Below are positions 25,214 to 34,310 of a DNA stretch of 64,000 bases, piece after piece. Under the pieces are notes generated by a model. That model was not told the DNA's origin. It made no database searches and saw only the letters and a list, made by a program, of their open reading frames with translations. Origin of the DNA: Kribbella sp. VKM Ac-2569. GTDB lineage: Bacteria > Actinomycetota > Actinomycetes > Propionibacteriales > Kribbellaceae. The position numbers and the translations under genes are program-made. Position 1 is the stretch's first letter, and each line of letters opens with the position of its first letter. The stretch covers positions 1,922,001-1,986,000 of the forward strand of contig NZ_SGXJ01000001.1 of assembly GCF_004216905.1 (NCBI RefSeq). Direction: 5' to 3'.

Positions 25214-26239
25214 ATGACCGAAGTCGGTACGACGACGTTGCGGCACAACCCGCTCAACGCGGTGACGGCGAGCGTCGAGCGGGTGACGTACGCCGACGGC
25301 CGGACCGCCGTACGCAAGGAACTGCGGCGACCGAGCGACACGTCCGGGCCGTGGGCCGCGTCGACCGACCCGCGGCACTGGAACTACTGGCGCCGCGAAG
25401 TCGAGGTCTATCGCGACGACGAGCTCCGCGAACAACTCGCCGATGCCGGACTGATCCTGCCCGCCGCGGAGGTCGACGAGCGACCCGACGGCGCCGTACT
25501 GCTGATGGACGACATCGCCGGTACGCCGGGAACACATTTCAGCCTCGCGGAACATGCAGCGCTCGCCCGCGCCTGCGGCCGCTGGCAGGCCCGCCCCGCA
25601 TCCGAACGGCCGTGGACGTCGACGGGCTTCCTGCGCGACTACTCGACAACCCGCGACGTGCCCTGGCACCTGATGACCGACGACTCGGCCTGGCAGCAAC
25701 CACTGATCCGCGCGACCTGGCCGGCCGAGCTGCGCGAGGCCTGGACCGGCCTGCTGGTCCATCGTGACGCACTGCTCGACCTCGTCGCGACTCTCCCCCG
25801 CGCCCGCTGTCACCTCGACTTCTGGGTGTCGAACGTGATCCAGCGGCCGACCGGCGAGCTCGCGCTGTTCGACTGGTCGTTCCTCGGTGACGGCGCGCTC
25901 GGCGAGGACATCGGCAACTACATCCCGGACGCGGTGTTCGACCTGTTCTGGCCGGCCGAGCGTATGCCCGAGCTGGCCGAGACCTGCATCGCCAACTACC
26001 TCGACGGCCTGCACGAGGCCAGCTGGCGCGGTGACCCGGACCAGGTACGCCTGGCGGTAATGGCGTCCGGTGTGAAGTACGCCTGGCTGCTGCCCGGCCT
26101 GCTGGGCAGGGCCTCGGACACGACGCACAACGCCTACCACCGCCAGGTCGACAGCAGATACCTGTTCCACCAGCGCGGCCAGGCTCTGCTGTTCGTTGCT
26201 GACTGGTGTGCCGAGGCGCTCAGCCGAGCACGACGGTGA
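25214..26239 (+). CDS. Aminoglycoside-phosphotransferase-fold kinase
   Basis: A 341-residue protein of the APH/choline kinase type. The catalytic loop is RCHLDFWVSNVI (HxDxxxxN) and the metal-binding segment LFDWSFLGDGALGEDIGNY (DxD-like). The N-lobe holds AVRKELRRP, whose Lys is probably the ATP anchor. The substrate is unknown; context gives no sign of antibiotic resistance. It follows the AraC gene closely and may be co-transcribed. Its last 20 bp overlap the converging gene. Confidence 0.85.
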   Translation: MTEVGTTTLRHNPLNAVTASVERVTYADGRTAVRKELRRPSDTSGPWAASTDPRHWNYWRREVEVYRDDELREQLADAGLILPAAEVDERPDGAVLLMDDIAGTPGTHFSLAEHAALARACGRWQARPASERPWTSTGFLRDYSTTRDVPWHLMTDDSAWQQPLIRATWPAELREAWTGLLVHRDALLDLVATLPRARCHLDFWVSNVIQRPTGELALFDWSFLGDGALGEDIGNYIPDAVFDLFWPAERMPELAETCIANYLDGLHEASWRGDPDQVRLAVMASGVKYAWLLPGLLGRASDTTHNAYHRQVDSRYLFHQRGQALLFVADWCAEALSRARR

Positions 26240-28112
26240 AACCTCCCGGTACGACGAGTGGCTTGCCGCGGGCAACCAACTGGCCGCTGGAGTCGTACGT
26301 GTACGCGTGTCCGCTAGCGCTGACCACGCGCGGACGGGTGTCGACACTGACCAGCAACGTCGCCGCTCCGATCCGGAAGCTGCTGATGGTTGGGAGGAGC
26401 AGTAGGGCGTCCAGCTGAGCCGTGCCCGTCGACTGCGCGCCGAGCGTGGTCGCGTTGGCAGGAAGCGGATTGGCGAGTGTCAGCGGCTGAAGTGCGCCGG
26501 GTGCAGCCGAGATGCCCTGCGGGCCGCAGACGTGGACCAGCGTGCCAAGCGTGCGGCCGCCGCTCGTCCAAGTGGTCCGGGCCGGCGTGGGTGTGTCGAC
26601 GAGGTTGACGACCGGGAGCACCAGCCGCGGCTGTGCTGACGGTGGCACGGTCCACGTCGCCGTACCGTCGACCGAGAGGTAGGAGCCGTTGCTCCATTGG
26701 GATTCGCCTGTCCACGCCGATGGCGGTGTGACGACCGCACCGCCGGCCGCCGTCTCCGCCTCGATGATCTGGAGCCCGTCGTACGCCGATGTGCCTGACA
26801 GGCGGGCGATGTCCGGGTGGGCGTCGAGGGCGAGCATCGAGAGTTGCCCGTGGATCGTCGACTCGGCGCCGGAGTTGCGGTTGATCACGCCGTCGCCGGA
26901 GATGCCGTCGTACGTGCGGCCGGTGGTGGCGTCGTACATGGGTTGACCGGCGCGGTTGGCGCCGAAGTACCAGGCGGCGACGAAGGCGGCGAGGTGTTTC
27001 TGGCCGGGGCGGTCGATGGCGAGGAGTGCCTGCAGGCGGGCGTCGACGCCGTACGCGATCTGGGAGCGGTCGATCGGCGTCGGGAGCCAGCCGTTGTCGG
27101 GGCCGCCTGCGGTGAGCAGGAGCGGGGTGAAGCCAGCGGTGTCACCGATCGCTGCGGTCAGGAATACGTTTTCGCTGAGCGTGGCCGTGGCGGCTGCGAG
27201 GGCCGAGGGCATCTGGGCACCCCAGGCGTGCCAGTCGGAGATCGACTCGCCCCAGGGCAAAAGCGCGCGGAACGGCCATTCCCGGGTCGAGCCGGCGTGC
27301 ATCTGGGCAATGCCTTCGGCGAAACGCGTGAGGGCCCGACGGGCTCGGGGCGATGCGCCGGCGTTGACGTACGCCGAGAGGCCGAGGACCGCTTCGGAGG
27401 TGGCGTCGGCGCCATTAACGATCAGCCAGGCGGGGAGACGGCGGCCGTCGACGACGTTGTACTGGCCGTAGCGGATCAGGACCTGGCGTTCGAGGGCAGC
27501 GATCGCCAACTCGAGGCGATCGCGGAGGAACGCGGCGAAGGCGCCGTCGGTACGGCGGAAAACGCTGTACCCCTCCCCTAGCGCCCAGACAGTCCGGGCC
27601 AGCCAGTACGACGGCCCGGAGTCGGAGGGGTCCGGGAGCTCGACCGGCTCGGCGCTCGGGTTGAGCGTTCCGTCGGGCTGCATCCAGAGCACGACGTTTC
27701 CGTTGGGCGACTGCAGGAACGTGAGGGCTCGCAGCAGGTCGCGGGCCGTCTGCAGCGAGGTCGCCTGGTGGAAGAGTTTCCAGTGCCGCAGGTAGACGAC
27801 GGCCGCCCGCGCGATGTCGTCCGCGTTGTAGGCGCCCTGCCCGTAGGTGTTCGTCGCCGGGTCGTAGGCCCCGCCACCGATTCGCCGGTACGAGCCGTCC
27901 GCCTGATGGTCGGCGTACGTCCACAGAACGCCCAACGGGCCGGAGTCGTAGGTGGTGTGGCCCGCGGCGGCCGGAGGTGAGACCGAAGCCCGGAGGAAAT
28001 CGAGGTGGGCGAGATTGGTCAGGCGGGTGGAGGCAGCAGCGGGAAGGGTGACTGTGGAGGCGGCAGCCACCGCCAGTGCTCCGCCGAGGACGGTGCGGCG
28101 GGTCGGTTTCAT
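26220..28112 (-). CDS. Tat-exported protein, probably an alpha/alpha-barrel glycan-active enzyme
   Basis: A 630-residue exported protein. The signal peptide has a twin-arginine motif (TRRTVLGGALAVAAAS). Residues about 35-430 have repeated helix pairs with Trp- and Tyr-rich loops (GPSYWLARTVWALGEGYSV, AWLIVNGADATSEAVLGLSA, NRNSGAESTIHGQLSMLAL), in the style of six-hairpin glycosidases. Residues about 450-630 are beta-rich, possibly carbohydrate-binding. I do not recognise a numbered family. It is the last gene of the lacI operon, starting 4 bp inside the end of the GH130-type gene. Confidence 0.6.
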   Translation of the reverse strand: MKPTRRTVLGGALAVAAASTVTLPAAASTRLTNLAHLDFLRASVSPPAAAGHTTYDSGPLGVLWTYADHQADGSYRRIGGGAYDPATNTYGQGAYNADDIARAAVVYLRHWKLFHQATSLQTARDLLRALTFLQSPNGNVVLWMQPDGTLNPSAEPVELPDPSDSGPSYWLARTVWALGEGYSVFRRTDGAFAAFLRDRLELAIAALERQVLIRYGQYNVVDGRRLPAWLIVNGADATSEAVLGLSAYVNAGASPRARRALTRFAEGIAQMHAGSTREWPFRALLPWGESISDWHAWGAQMPSALAAATATLSENVFLTAAIGDTAGFTPLLLTAGGPDNGWLPTPIDRSQIAYGVDARLQALLAIDRPGQKHLAAFVAAWYFGANRAGQPMYDATTGRTYDGISGDGVINRNSGAESTIHGQLSMLALDAHPDIARLSGTSAYDGLQIIEAETAAGGAVVTPPSAWTGESQWSNGSYLSVDGTATWTVPPSAQPRLVLPVVNLVDTPTPARTTWTSGGRTLGTLVHVCGPQGISAAPGALQPLTLANPLPANATTLGAQSTGTAQLDALLLLPTISSFRIGAATLLVSVDTRPRVVSASGHAYTYDSSGQLVARGKPLVVPGGFTVVLG

Positions 28113-29167
28113 GGCAGGCGGTCCAATCTGGCCACGCCGATAGCGGCGTCGGCCATGCCGTAGAAGACGTAGTGCACGCCTTCGACCTCTTCGATGGCGG
28201 TCGGGAAAACGACGTTTCCTACCGTTCCGACCTTTTCCTCCTCGGTTTCCGGGACCATCAGGGGTTCGGTGGTCCGGGCGATGACCCGGGTCACGTCGTC
28301 GGGGTCGAGGATCAGCGCGCCGGCCGCGTAGCAGACCTTCTGCGTGGTGGGGTCGAAGCCTTCCGGCTGCTCGCCGGTGACGCCGTGGTGGATGACGAGC
28401 CAGCCTTCGGGGACCCGCAGCGGCGCCGGACCAGCGCCGATCTTCAACTCCTCGAAGGGGTACTCCGACATCGCGACCAGCCGGTGCTGACGCAGGTGAA
28501 CGAGGTTCCGCAGATCGTCCTCGACGGCCGCCACCGGGACGAACGACACCCAGATCCCCGGCCGGTCGTCGGTGACCCCGGCCGGCAGGTGAACGCCCTC
28601 TCCCTCACGGAACCATCCGAGATCCCACATCGGCCGGTGCAGCATCGCGTACGACGGTTCGCCGTCCGGACCCGGCACCGGCTCGGGGAAGAAAGCGGTG
28701 TCCTTGTTCGGGAACAGGTTGAGATCGGTGTCCAGGTCCGGCTGGTACTCGAAGTGCAACGGACCCAGTCGCCGCCACTCCCGAAGGTCCGACGACACCG
28801 CGAGCGCCGGCTTCGGACCGAGCGGACCGTACGCGACGTACGTCATCACGTGCAGCCCCAGCGAGGGAACGAACGTGACCCGTGGATCCTCCACACCTGC
28901 GTTGTTCTTGCCGCGCTCCCAGCCTTCGTCCGGTGCGAGCACGACACCTTCCCGCCGGACGCCGACCGGTACGCCGTCCGCCAGCTCGACGGCGGCCAAG
29001 CCGACCCGTGACACGTTGCCGTCAGCAACCAGCCGCGGCAGCAGGTACAGCTGCCCGTCGGGCGTGTGTCCGGTCGCCGGGTTCAGCACCCCCTCCGCCT
29101 CGAGTTCGTTGCCCGGCTCGGCAGTCATCAGGACGCCGACACGAGTAAGGGTGTAGGGAACAGTCAC
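28109..29167 (-). CDS. GH130-family glycoside phosphorylase or hydrolase
   Basis: A 352-residue cytoplasmic protein with the five-bladed propeller pattern of GH130 and related families: ARRVGV-type opening strand, NPATGHTPDGQLYLLPRL, GVEDPRVTFV (the conserved ExDPR block) and LVIHHGVTG. GH130 enzymes mostly phosphorolyse beta-mannosides such as mannobiose or mannosyl-glucose; some hydrolyse them. It lies between the transporter and an exported partner in the lacI operon, so it probably acts on the imported oligosaccharide. Substrate is not determined by sequence alone. Confidence 0.8.
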   Translation of the reverse strand: MTVPYTLTRVGVLMTAEPGNELEAEGVLNPATGHTPDGQLYLLPRLVADGNVSRVGLAAVELADGVPVGVRREGVVLAPDEGWERGKNNAGVEDPRVTFVPSLGLHVMTYVAYGPLGPKPALAVSSDLREWRRLGPLHFEYQPDLDTDLNLFPNKDTAFFPEPVPGPDGEPSYAMLHRPMWDLGWFREGEGVHLPAGVTDDRPGIWVSFVPVAAVEDDLRNLVHLRQHRLVAMSEYPFEELKIGAGPAPLRVPEGWLVIHHGVTGEQPEGFDPTTQKVCYAAGALILDPDDVTRVIARTTEPLMVPETEEEKVGTVGNVVFPTAIEEVEGVHYVFYGMADAAIGVARLDRLP

Positions 29168-29185
29168 GGAAAAGCCTTTCAGAAA

Positions 29186-30004
29186 TTAGCCTTTGACGCC
29201 GGACGACAGGTTCGTCGAGATGAAGCGGCGCTGGAAGACGATGAACAAGGTCACCGCGGGCGCAGCCAGCACACATGCGCCGGCGAGCACGGCACCGAAC
29301 GGATTCGCGGCCCGCGCCGAGACAGTGGTGAGGTAGTTGGACAGCGAGACCGCGAGCGGCTGCAGATCCTGCTGCTTGGTGATCAGGAAAGGCCACAGAA
29401 ACTCGTTCCACGGCCCGATGAACGTGAGCAGTACGCCGGTCAGCAGAGCCGGCCGCACCAGCGGTACGGCGACGCGCCAGAGGATGCTCAGCTCCGACGC
29501 CCCGTCGATCCGGGCCGCGTCGAACAACTCGGCCGGCAACTGCAGGAAATACTGCCGGAAAACGAAGACCGCGGTCGAGTTGATCAGGAACGGCAGGATC
29601 ATCCCGAGGTAGCTGTCGGCGAGACCGTAACTGCGCACGATCAGCACGTACAGCGGGATCGTCAGCAACTGGAACGGCACGACCTGGATCAGCAGCATCA
29701 GGTTGAACACCAGCCCGCGCCCGCGGAACTGCAAGCGCGCCAGCGCGTACCCAGCGAGCACCCCGAACACGAGCGTCCCGAGGATCACGCCGCCGGTGAA
29801 GATCCCGGAGTTGAGCAACGACCGGCCGAGATGGATCGCCTGGTTGATCTCGGCGTAGTTGTGCCCGGTGAGATTCCCCGGCGACGGAAAGGCGCCGCCG
29901 ACCGACGGATCCGGCTCCGCCTGTAGCGAACCGATCAGCATGTAGTAGAAGGGAAACAGGAAAACGAAGGCCCCGATCAGCAGGCCGACGAACTTGAGCT
30001 TCAC
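29186..30004 (-). CDS. Sugar ABC transporter permease (MalG type)
   Basis: A 272-residue inner-membrane protein with six predicted helices. The ATPase-contact EAA loop is seen as LFDAARIDGASELSILWRVA-type sequence at about residues 180-200. It is the second permease of a carbohydrate uptake (CUT1) transporter. It starts 4 bp inside the upstream permease gene, and the operon contains no ATPase. Confidence 0.9.
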   Translation of the reverse strand: MKLKFVGLLIGAFVFLFPFYYMLIGSLQAEPDPSVGGAFPSPGNLTGHNYAEINQAIHLGRSLLNSGIFTGGVILGTLVFGVLAGYALARLQFRGRGLVFNLMLLIQVVPFQLLTIPLYVLIVRSYGLADSYLGMILPFLINSTAVFVFRQYFLQLPAELFDAARIDGASELSILWRVAVPLVRPALLTGVLLTFIGPWNEFLWPFLITKQQDLQPLAVSLSNYLTTVSARAANPFGAVLAGACVLAAPAVTLFIVFQRRFISTNLSSGVKG

Positions 30005-30900
30005 GACTCCTCCTTCCCCACGAAACGCCGTTCGATCAAGGCGAGCAAGAGCACTCCGATGACGAGCAGCACGCCGATCGCCGAACCCACATCAGGGTTC
30101 CCCTGCTCGATCCCGCGCTGGTACATGATCAGAACCGGCGACGCGGACGCTCCGTCCGGCCCGCCGCCTCCGGTCAACAGATAGGGCTCGGTGAACAGAT
30201 TCGCGCCGGTCACTGTGGCGAGCAGGACGACGAGCGTCGTCGCCGGCCGCACTCCAGGAACCGTCACGTTGAGAAACGATTTCCACCGCCCGGCACCGTC
30301 CATCGACGCAGCCTCGTAGAGATCCTTGGATACGTTCTGCAGCGCGGCCAGGTAGAGCAGGATGAAGAAGCCGAGCTGCTTCCAAGTGACGTAGATGGCA
30401 ACCGTCGGCATGGCCAACGACGAGTTCACCAACCAGGACGGATCAGGCGCGAGCGGGCCCAGCACGGAGTTGACGAGCCCGTTGGAGTTGAACAGGAACA
30501 GCCAGACCCCGACGACCGCCACCGATGCGGTGACATACGGGACGTAGTACGAGACCCGGAAGAACGTCCGCCACCTGATCGCCGCGTTCAGCGCGTTCGC
30601 GAGCAGCAGCGACAGGACGACCGTCAACGGAACATTGATCACCAGAAACACCAGAACGTTTCCGAACGCCCGCCGTACTGCCGGATCCGACAGCACCGTC
30701 ACGTAGTTGTCGAACCCGACGAACGGCCGCTCCACGATCGCCCCAGGCGCCGCGAAGAAGTAGTCGTGGAACGACATGTACACCGCGAACCCGAGCGGAT
30801 ACGCAAACACGGCGGCCAGGAAAACGACGTACGGCGTGACGAACGCGGTCCCGACCGGATGCTCACCGAGAATCCGGCCGAGCGGACCACGCGACCTCAT
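30001..30900 (-). CDS. Sugar ABC transporter permease (MalF type)
   Basis: A 299-residue inner-membrane protein with six helices and the EAA loop LYEAASMDGAGRWKSFLNV at about 200-220. It pairs with the downstream MalG-type permease to form the membrane channel of a CUT1 transporter. It starts 4 bp inside the end of the binding-protein gene, so translation of the three transporter genes is coupled. Confidence 0.9.
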   Translation of the reverse strand: MRSRGPLGRILGEHPVGTAFVTPYVVFLAAVFAYPLGFAVYMSFHDYFFAAPGAIVERPFVGFDNYVTVLSDPAVRRAFGNVLVFLVINVPLTVVLSLLLANALNAAIRWRTFFRVSYYVPYVTASVAVVGVWLFLFNSNGLVNSVLGPLAPDPSWLVNSSLAMPTVAIYVTWKQLGFFILLYLAALQNVSKDLYEAASMDGAGRWKSFLNVTVPGVRPATTLVVLLATVTGANLFTEPYLLTGGGGPDGASASPVLIMYQRGIEQGNPDVGSAIGVLLVIGVLLLALIERRFVGKEES

Positions 30901-32165
30901 GACTGCTTGGCGAGTTGGTCGACCTTCTGGGCGGCGCCGTCGAGGGCTGATCCGATGTCTTCCTGACCGAAGATCACGGACTTGGAGTAGGCGTCGCGGA
31001 ACGTCTGCCAGATCGTGATCGAGTTCGGCACGTTCGGAACCTCGACGGTGCGGGACGCCTGGTCCGCGAACGTCTTGTAGTCAGGGTTCTTCGCGAAGTA
31101 GTCGGCGTACGTCGACGCGACGTCCTTGCGCAGCGGCATCTGTCCCGTCGCGGCCAGGAACTTTCCGTCCTGTTCCTTGCTGGTCGCGAACTTCAGCACG
31201 TCCCACGCGGTCCCGCGGTTCTTGCACGCGGAGTACATCGCGACGTTCTTCGCGTCCGAGAATGTGTGGATCTCGTCAGCCGATTTACCGGACGACGTCG
31301 GCACCGGTACGACGCCCCAGTCGACCTTGCCCTTGTACGTCGCGATCGCCCACGGACCGACCACGGCCATCGCCGCCGTGCCGTCCACGAACGCGTCCCC
31401 GGTGTACTTCTCTGGCGATGCGAGCTTGTCGGCGTACATCGTCCGCCAGAACTGCGCGACCTTCTTGCCCTCGTCGGACGCAAACGTTGCTTTGCCATCG
31501 GCAACCAACTGCTTGCCGCCGCTCTCGGCCGCGTACAACGGGTAGAAGTCGAACCAGGACTGGTAGAACTCGTTGCTCGGCGCCGGGTAGATCGCGAACT
31601 TCGCCGCCTTCGACGCCACCACCTTGCGCGACGCGGCCAGGAACTCGTCGTACGTCTTCAGCGAGGGATCGGTGATTCCGGCCTTCGCGAAGATCTTCTT
31701 GTTGTAGAAGATCATCACCGGGTTCGACTTCCACGGCAGCTGGTAGTACTTGCCGTCCGCCGACTTGTACTGCTGCGCGATGTCGCCGGACCGCTCCTCG
31801 ATGTAGGACGCGTCCAGCGGCACCAGACCGCCCTGCTTCTGGAACTGCGAGACCGACGCCGGCGAGGTGTTGAAGATCAGGCAGGGCGCGTTCCCCGCGG
31901 TGATCGCCGCACCGATGACCTCCTCCGACGACTTCCCGGTCGGGATCTCCTGGGCGGTGACCTTCTGGTCGGCGTGCTCGGCGTTCCAGGCCGCGACCAT
32001 CTGTTTGCCCCAGGCCACTTCCTCGGCGTTGTTCGAGTACCAGATCGTGATCGGTCCGCGGGCCTGCGCGGCGGCGTCGGCGTCACCAGCGCCGCCACCG
32101 CCGCTCCCACACGCGGCGAGCGAGCCGGCCAGAACCACGGCCAGCAAACCAGCTTGCAACTTCAT
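30897..32165 (-). CDS. Sugar ABC transporter substrate-binding lipoprotein
   Basis: A 422-residue family 1 extracellular binding protein. The signal peptide ends in the lipobox LAAC, so the protein is lipid-anchored outside the cell. The two-lobed domain starts at GPITIWYSNNAEEVAWGKQM and holds YYQLPWKSNPVMIFYNKKIF, typical of oligosaccharide-binding members. It lies 11 bp after lacI in the same operon and delivers the sugar to the two permeases. The ligand is not evident. Confidence 0.9.
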   Translation of the reverse strand: MKLQAGLLAVVLAGSLAACGSGGGGAGDADAAAQARGPITIWYSNNAEEVAWGKQMVAAWNAEHADQKVTAQEIPTGKSSEEVIGAAITAGNAPCLIFNTSPASVSQFQKQGGLVPLDASYIEERSGDIAQQYKSADGKYYQLPWKSNPVMIFYNKKIFAKAGITDPSLKTYDEFLAASRKVVASKAAKFAIYPAPSNEFYQSWFDFYPLYAAESGGKQLVADGKATFASDEGKKVAQFWRTMYADKLASPEKYTGDAFVDGTAAMAVVGPWAIATYKGKVDWGVVPVPTSSGKSADEIHTFSDAKNVAMYSACKNRGTAWDVLKFATSKEQDGKFLAATGQMPLRKDVASTYADYFAKNPDYKTFADQASRTVEVPNVPNSITIWQTFRDAYSKSVIFGQEDIGSALDGAAQKVDQLAKQS

Positions 32166-32176
32166 CAGGGTTCCTC

Positions 32177-33199
32177 CTACAAAGGGGGTGCGGCGGTGGA
32201 GCGCCGTACGACGAGTTCTGCGGGCGGCAGCTCGACGTCGGGTACGTCGGTGTCGCCGTCGACGACCCGATTGAGGGTCTGGGCCGCCGCCTCGCCGAAG
32301 CGGAACGGGTCGGCGCGGACCGTGGTCAGACCGGGATGCACGTACTCGGCGAGCTCGCTGTCGTCGAAGCCGGCGATGCTCAGGTCGTCCGGCACGGTCA
32401 GGCCGGCGGCCTGGGCGGCGCCGAGACCCGCGATCGCCATCCGGTCGTTCGCATAGAAGATCGCGGTCGGCGGCTCCGGCAGCGCGAGCAGCCGCCGGGT
32501 GGTCTCGATCCCGCCGGCTGCAGTGAAGTCACCGGTCTCGACCGCGACCGGTTCCAGACCCGCGGCGGCCAGCGCCTCGGCGAAGGCCGTGGACCGCGCC
32601 GTGGCGTGCACGAACGCGGGCGGACCGGCGACCTGCGCGATCCGGGTGTGCCCGAGCCCGACCAGATGCTCGACGACCGCCCCCGTGCCCGGCCGGTCGT
32701 CGAGGATCACCGCCGGGAACGGCGACTCGCCGTCCGGACGGTTCAGGGTGACCGCGGGCAGGCCCAGCTCGACCAGCAGGCCGATCCGCGGATCGTCGTG
32801 CCGGAGGTCGGACAGGAACACCCCGTCGACCCGCGCGTCCTGCGCGAGCCGCCGGTACCCATCCTCCTCGGACTCGCCGGCTGTGACCACCTGCAGGACC
32901 AGCGCCTGCCCCCGCGTCGACAGCACGCTCTCGACCCCCGCGATGAACGCCGGGAAGAACGGGTCCGACGACAGGACGGCCGGATCCCGGGTGATCACCA
33001 GGCCGAGCGCGAACGCCTTCGAGACCGACAGCGACCGCGCGCGGTTGCTCGGCCGCCAGCCGAGCTCGTCGGCGGCCGCGAGGATCTTGTCCACGGTCGA
33101 CTGCGCCAGCCCGGGGCGCCCGTTGAGCGCGAACGACACCGAGCCCTTGGACACGCCGGCCCGGCGCGCCACATCCGCGATCGTCGGCCGCTTCGTCAC
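32177..33199 (-). CDS. LacI-family transcriptional repressor
   Basis: A 340-residue repressor. The N-terminal helix-turn-helix and hinge (TIADVARRAGVSKGSVSFAL, then the AADELGWRPSNRARSL hinge) bind DNA, and the periplasmic-binding-protein-like domain (about 60-340) binds a sugar. It is the first gene of the leftward operon and is followed 11 bp later by the binding-protein gene. Two palindromes of LacI type lie 13-48 bp upstream of its start, so it should repress its own operon and perhaps the divergent GH114 operon. Confidence 0.95.
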   Translation of the reverse strand: MTKRPTIADVARRAGVSKGSVSFALNGRPGLAQSTVDKILAAADELGWRPSNRARSLSVSKAFALGLVITRDPAVLSSDPFFPAFIAGVESVLSTRGQALVLQVVTAGESEEDGYRRLAQDARVDGVFLSDLRHDDPRIGLLVELGLPAVTLNRPDGESPFPAVILDDRPGTGAVVEHLVGLGHTRIAQVAGPPAFVHATARSTAFAEALAAAGLEPVAVETGDFTAAGGIETTRRLLALPEPPTAIFYANDRMAIAGLGAAQAAGLTVPDDLSIAGFDDSELAEYVHPGLTTVRADPFRFGEAAAQTLNRVVDGDTDVPDVELPPAELVVRRSTAAPPL

Positions 33200-33211
33200 T
33201 CAAGCCTCCAG

Positions 33212-33225
33212 TTAAACCGGTTTAA
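33212..33225. promoter_or_regulatory. LacI-type operator O1
   Basis: TTAAACCGGTTTAA is a perfect 14-bp palindrome with the central CG of LacI-family operators, 13 bp upstream of the lacI start codon. Confidence 0.7.
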
Positions 33226-33231
33226 AGAGCA

Positions 33232-33247
33232 TCTAAACCGGTTAAAA
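33232..33247. promoter_or_regulatory. LacI-type operator O2
   Basis: TCTAAACCGGTTAAAA repeats the core of O1 (AAACCGGTT) with one mismatched pair. Its centre is 21 bp from that of O1, two helical turns, so two repressor dimers could bind on the same face. Confidence 0.65.
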
Positions 33248-33473
33248 CCACCGCTGTCAAGATCCGACGCTTTGCGCAATACCGCAATCTGCGCGCGGTT
33301 CCGCGCACTCGTTTGCAGCCGATCGCTTGACGGAGCGGTTGTCCCGGCGCTTGACTGGTCGGCAGTGACGCACCCAGCCGGTACCAGGCCGACGGCCTGA
33401 AGTCCGGTTTCCCGGCGCCAGGGTCGTGAGAAGCCCGAGGCGGGGTAGCGTCCCCGGGACCGATGGAGCAATC

Positions 33474-34277
33474 GTGTCCAGACTCACCCGCCGCCTGCTG
33501 GTAGCAGCCGCGGCCACCGCCCTCGCAGTCACCGTCTCCACCCTCACCCGAAACCCCGCCGACGCGGCCGTCACGCTCCCGCCGGCACACGCGAAGTTCG
33601 ACTACCAGATCGGCGGCGCGTATACCCCGCCCGCCGGCGTCCAAGTGGTCACCCGCGACCGGACCGCCGCTCCTGCTGCCGGTCTCTACAACATCTGCTA
33701 CGTCAACGCCTTCCAGGTCCAGCCCGGCGAACAGGGCCAGTGGGACTCCGACCTGCTGCTCCGCGATGCCAAGGGCAAGCTTGTGATCGACGAGGACTGG
33801 GGCGAAGCGCTGCTCGACTTCCGGACGGCGGACAAGCGGACCAGGATCGCCGCGAAGGTCAACGGCTGGATCGACGGCTGCGCGACCAAGGGCTACAAGG
33901 CGATCGAGCCCGACAACTACGACAGCTACACCCGTTCGAAGAACCTCCTCACCGCCGGCCAGGCCAAGGCGTACCTGACCCTGCTGGCCACCCACGCACA
34001 CAGCAAGAGCCTCGCCATCGGCCAGAAGAACACGGTCGAGCTGGCCGGCGACCGAGCCTCGATCGGCCTGGACTTCGCGGTCGCCGAGGAATGCGGCCAG
34101 TACGACGAGTGCGGTGACTACGTGGATGCCTTCGGCAACAACGTGATCGTGATCGAGTACACCGACAGTGGTCGGCGTACGGCGTGTTCGCAGTACGGCG
34201 GCACGCTCTCGATCGTGCAGCGCGATGTGGACGTCTCCGTCCCGGGCGACTCCGGGTACGTCCGCAAGACCTGCTGA
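33474..34277 (+). CDS. Secreted GH114 endo-alpha-1,4-polygalactosaminidase
   Basis: A 267-residue secreted enzyme from the GTG at 33474 (GGAG 6 bp upstream). The signal peptide is SRLTRRLLVAAAATALAV with cleavage near ADAA. The catalytic domain starts at FDYQIGGAYTPPAGV and contains the GH114 hallmarks VVTRDR, ICYVNAFQVQPGE, VIDEDWGEALLDFRT and AIEPDNYDSYTRS, including the likely catalytic acids. GH114 cleaves alpha-1,4-linked galactosamine polymers such as those of fungal and bacterial (Pel) biofilm matrix. Several Cys suggest disulfides. It leads the rightward sugar operon. Confidence 0.85.
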   Translation: MSRLTRRLLVAAAATALAVTVSTLTRNPADAAVTLPPAHAKFDYQIGGAYTPPAGVQVVTRDRTAAPAAGLYNICYVNAFQVQPGEQGQWDSDLLLRDAKGKLVIDEDWGEALLDFRTADKRTRIAAKVNGWIDGCATKGYKAIEPDNYDSYTRSKNLLTAGQAKAYLTLLATHAHSKSLAIGQKNTVELAGDRASIGLDFAVAEECGQYDECGDYVDAFGNNVIVIEYTDSGRRTACSQYGGTLSIVQRDVDVSVPGDSGYVRKTC

Positions 34278-34310
34278 AACTCCTTTCCTCCAACCTTTCC
34301 GGAGACCGCC

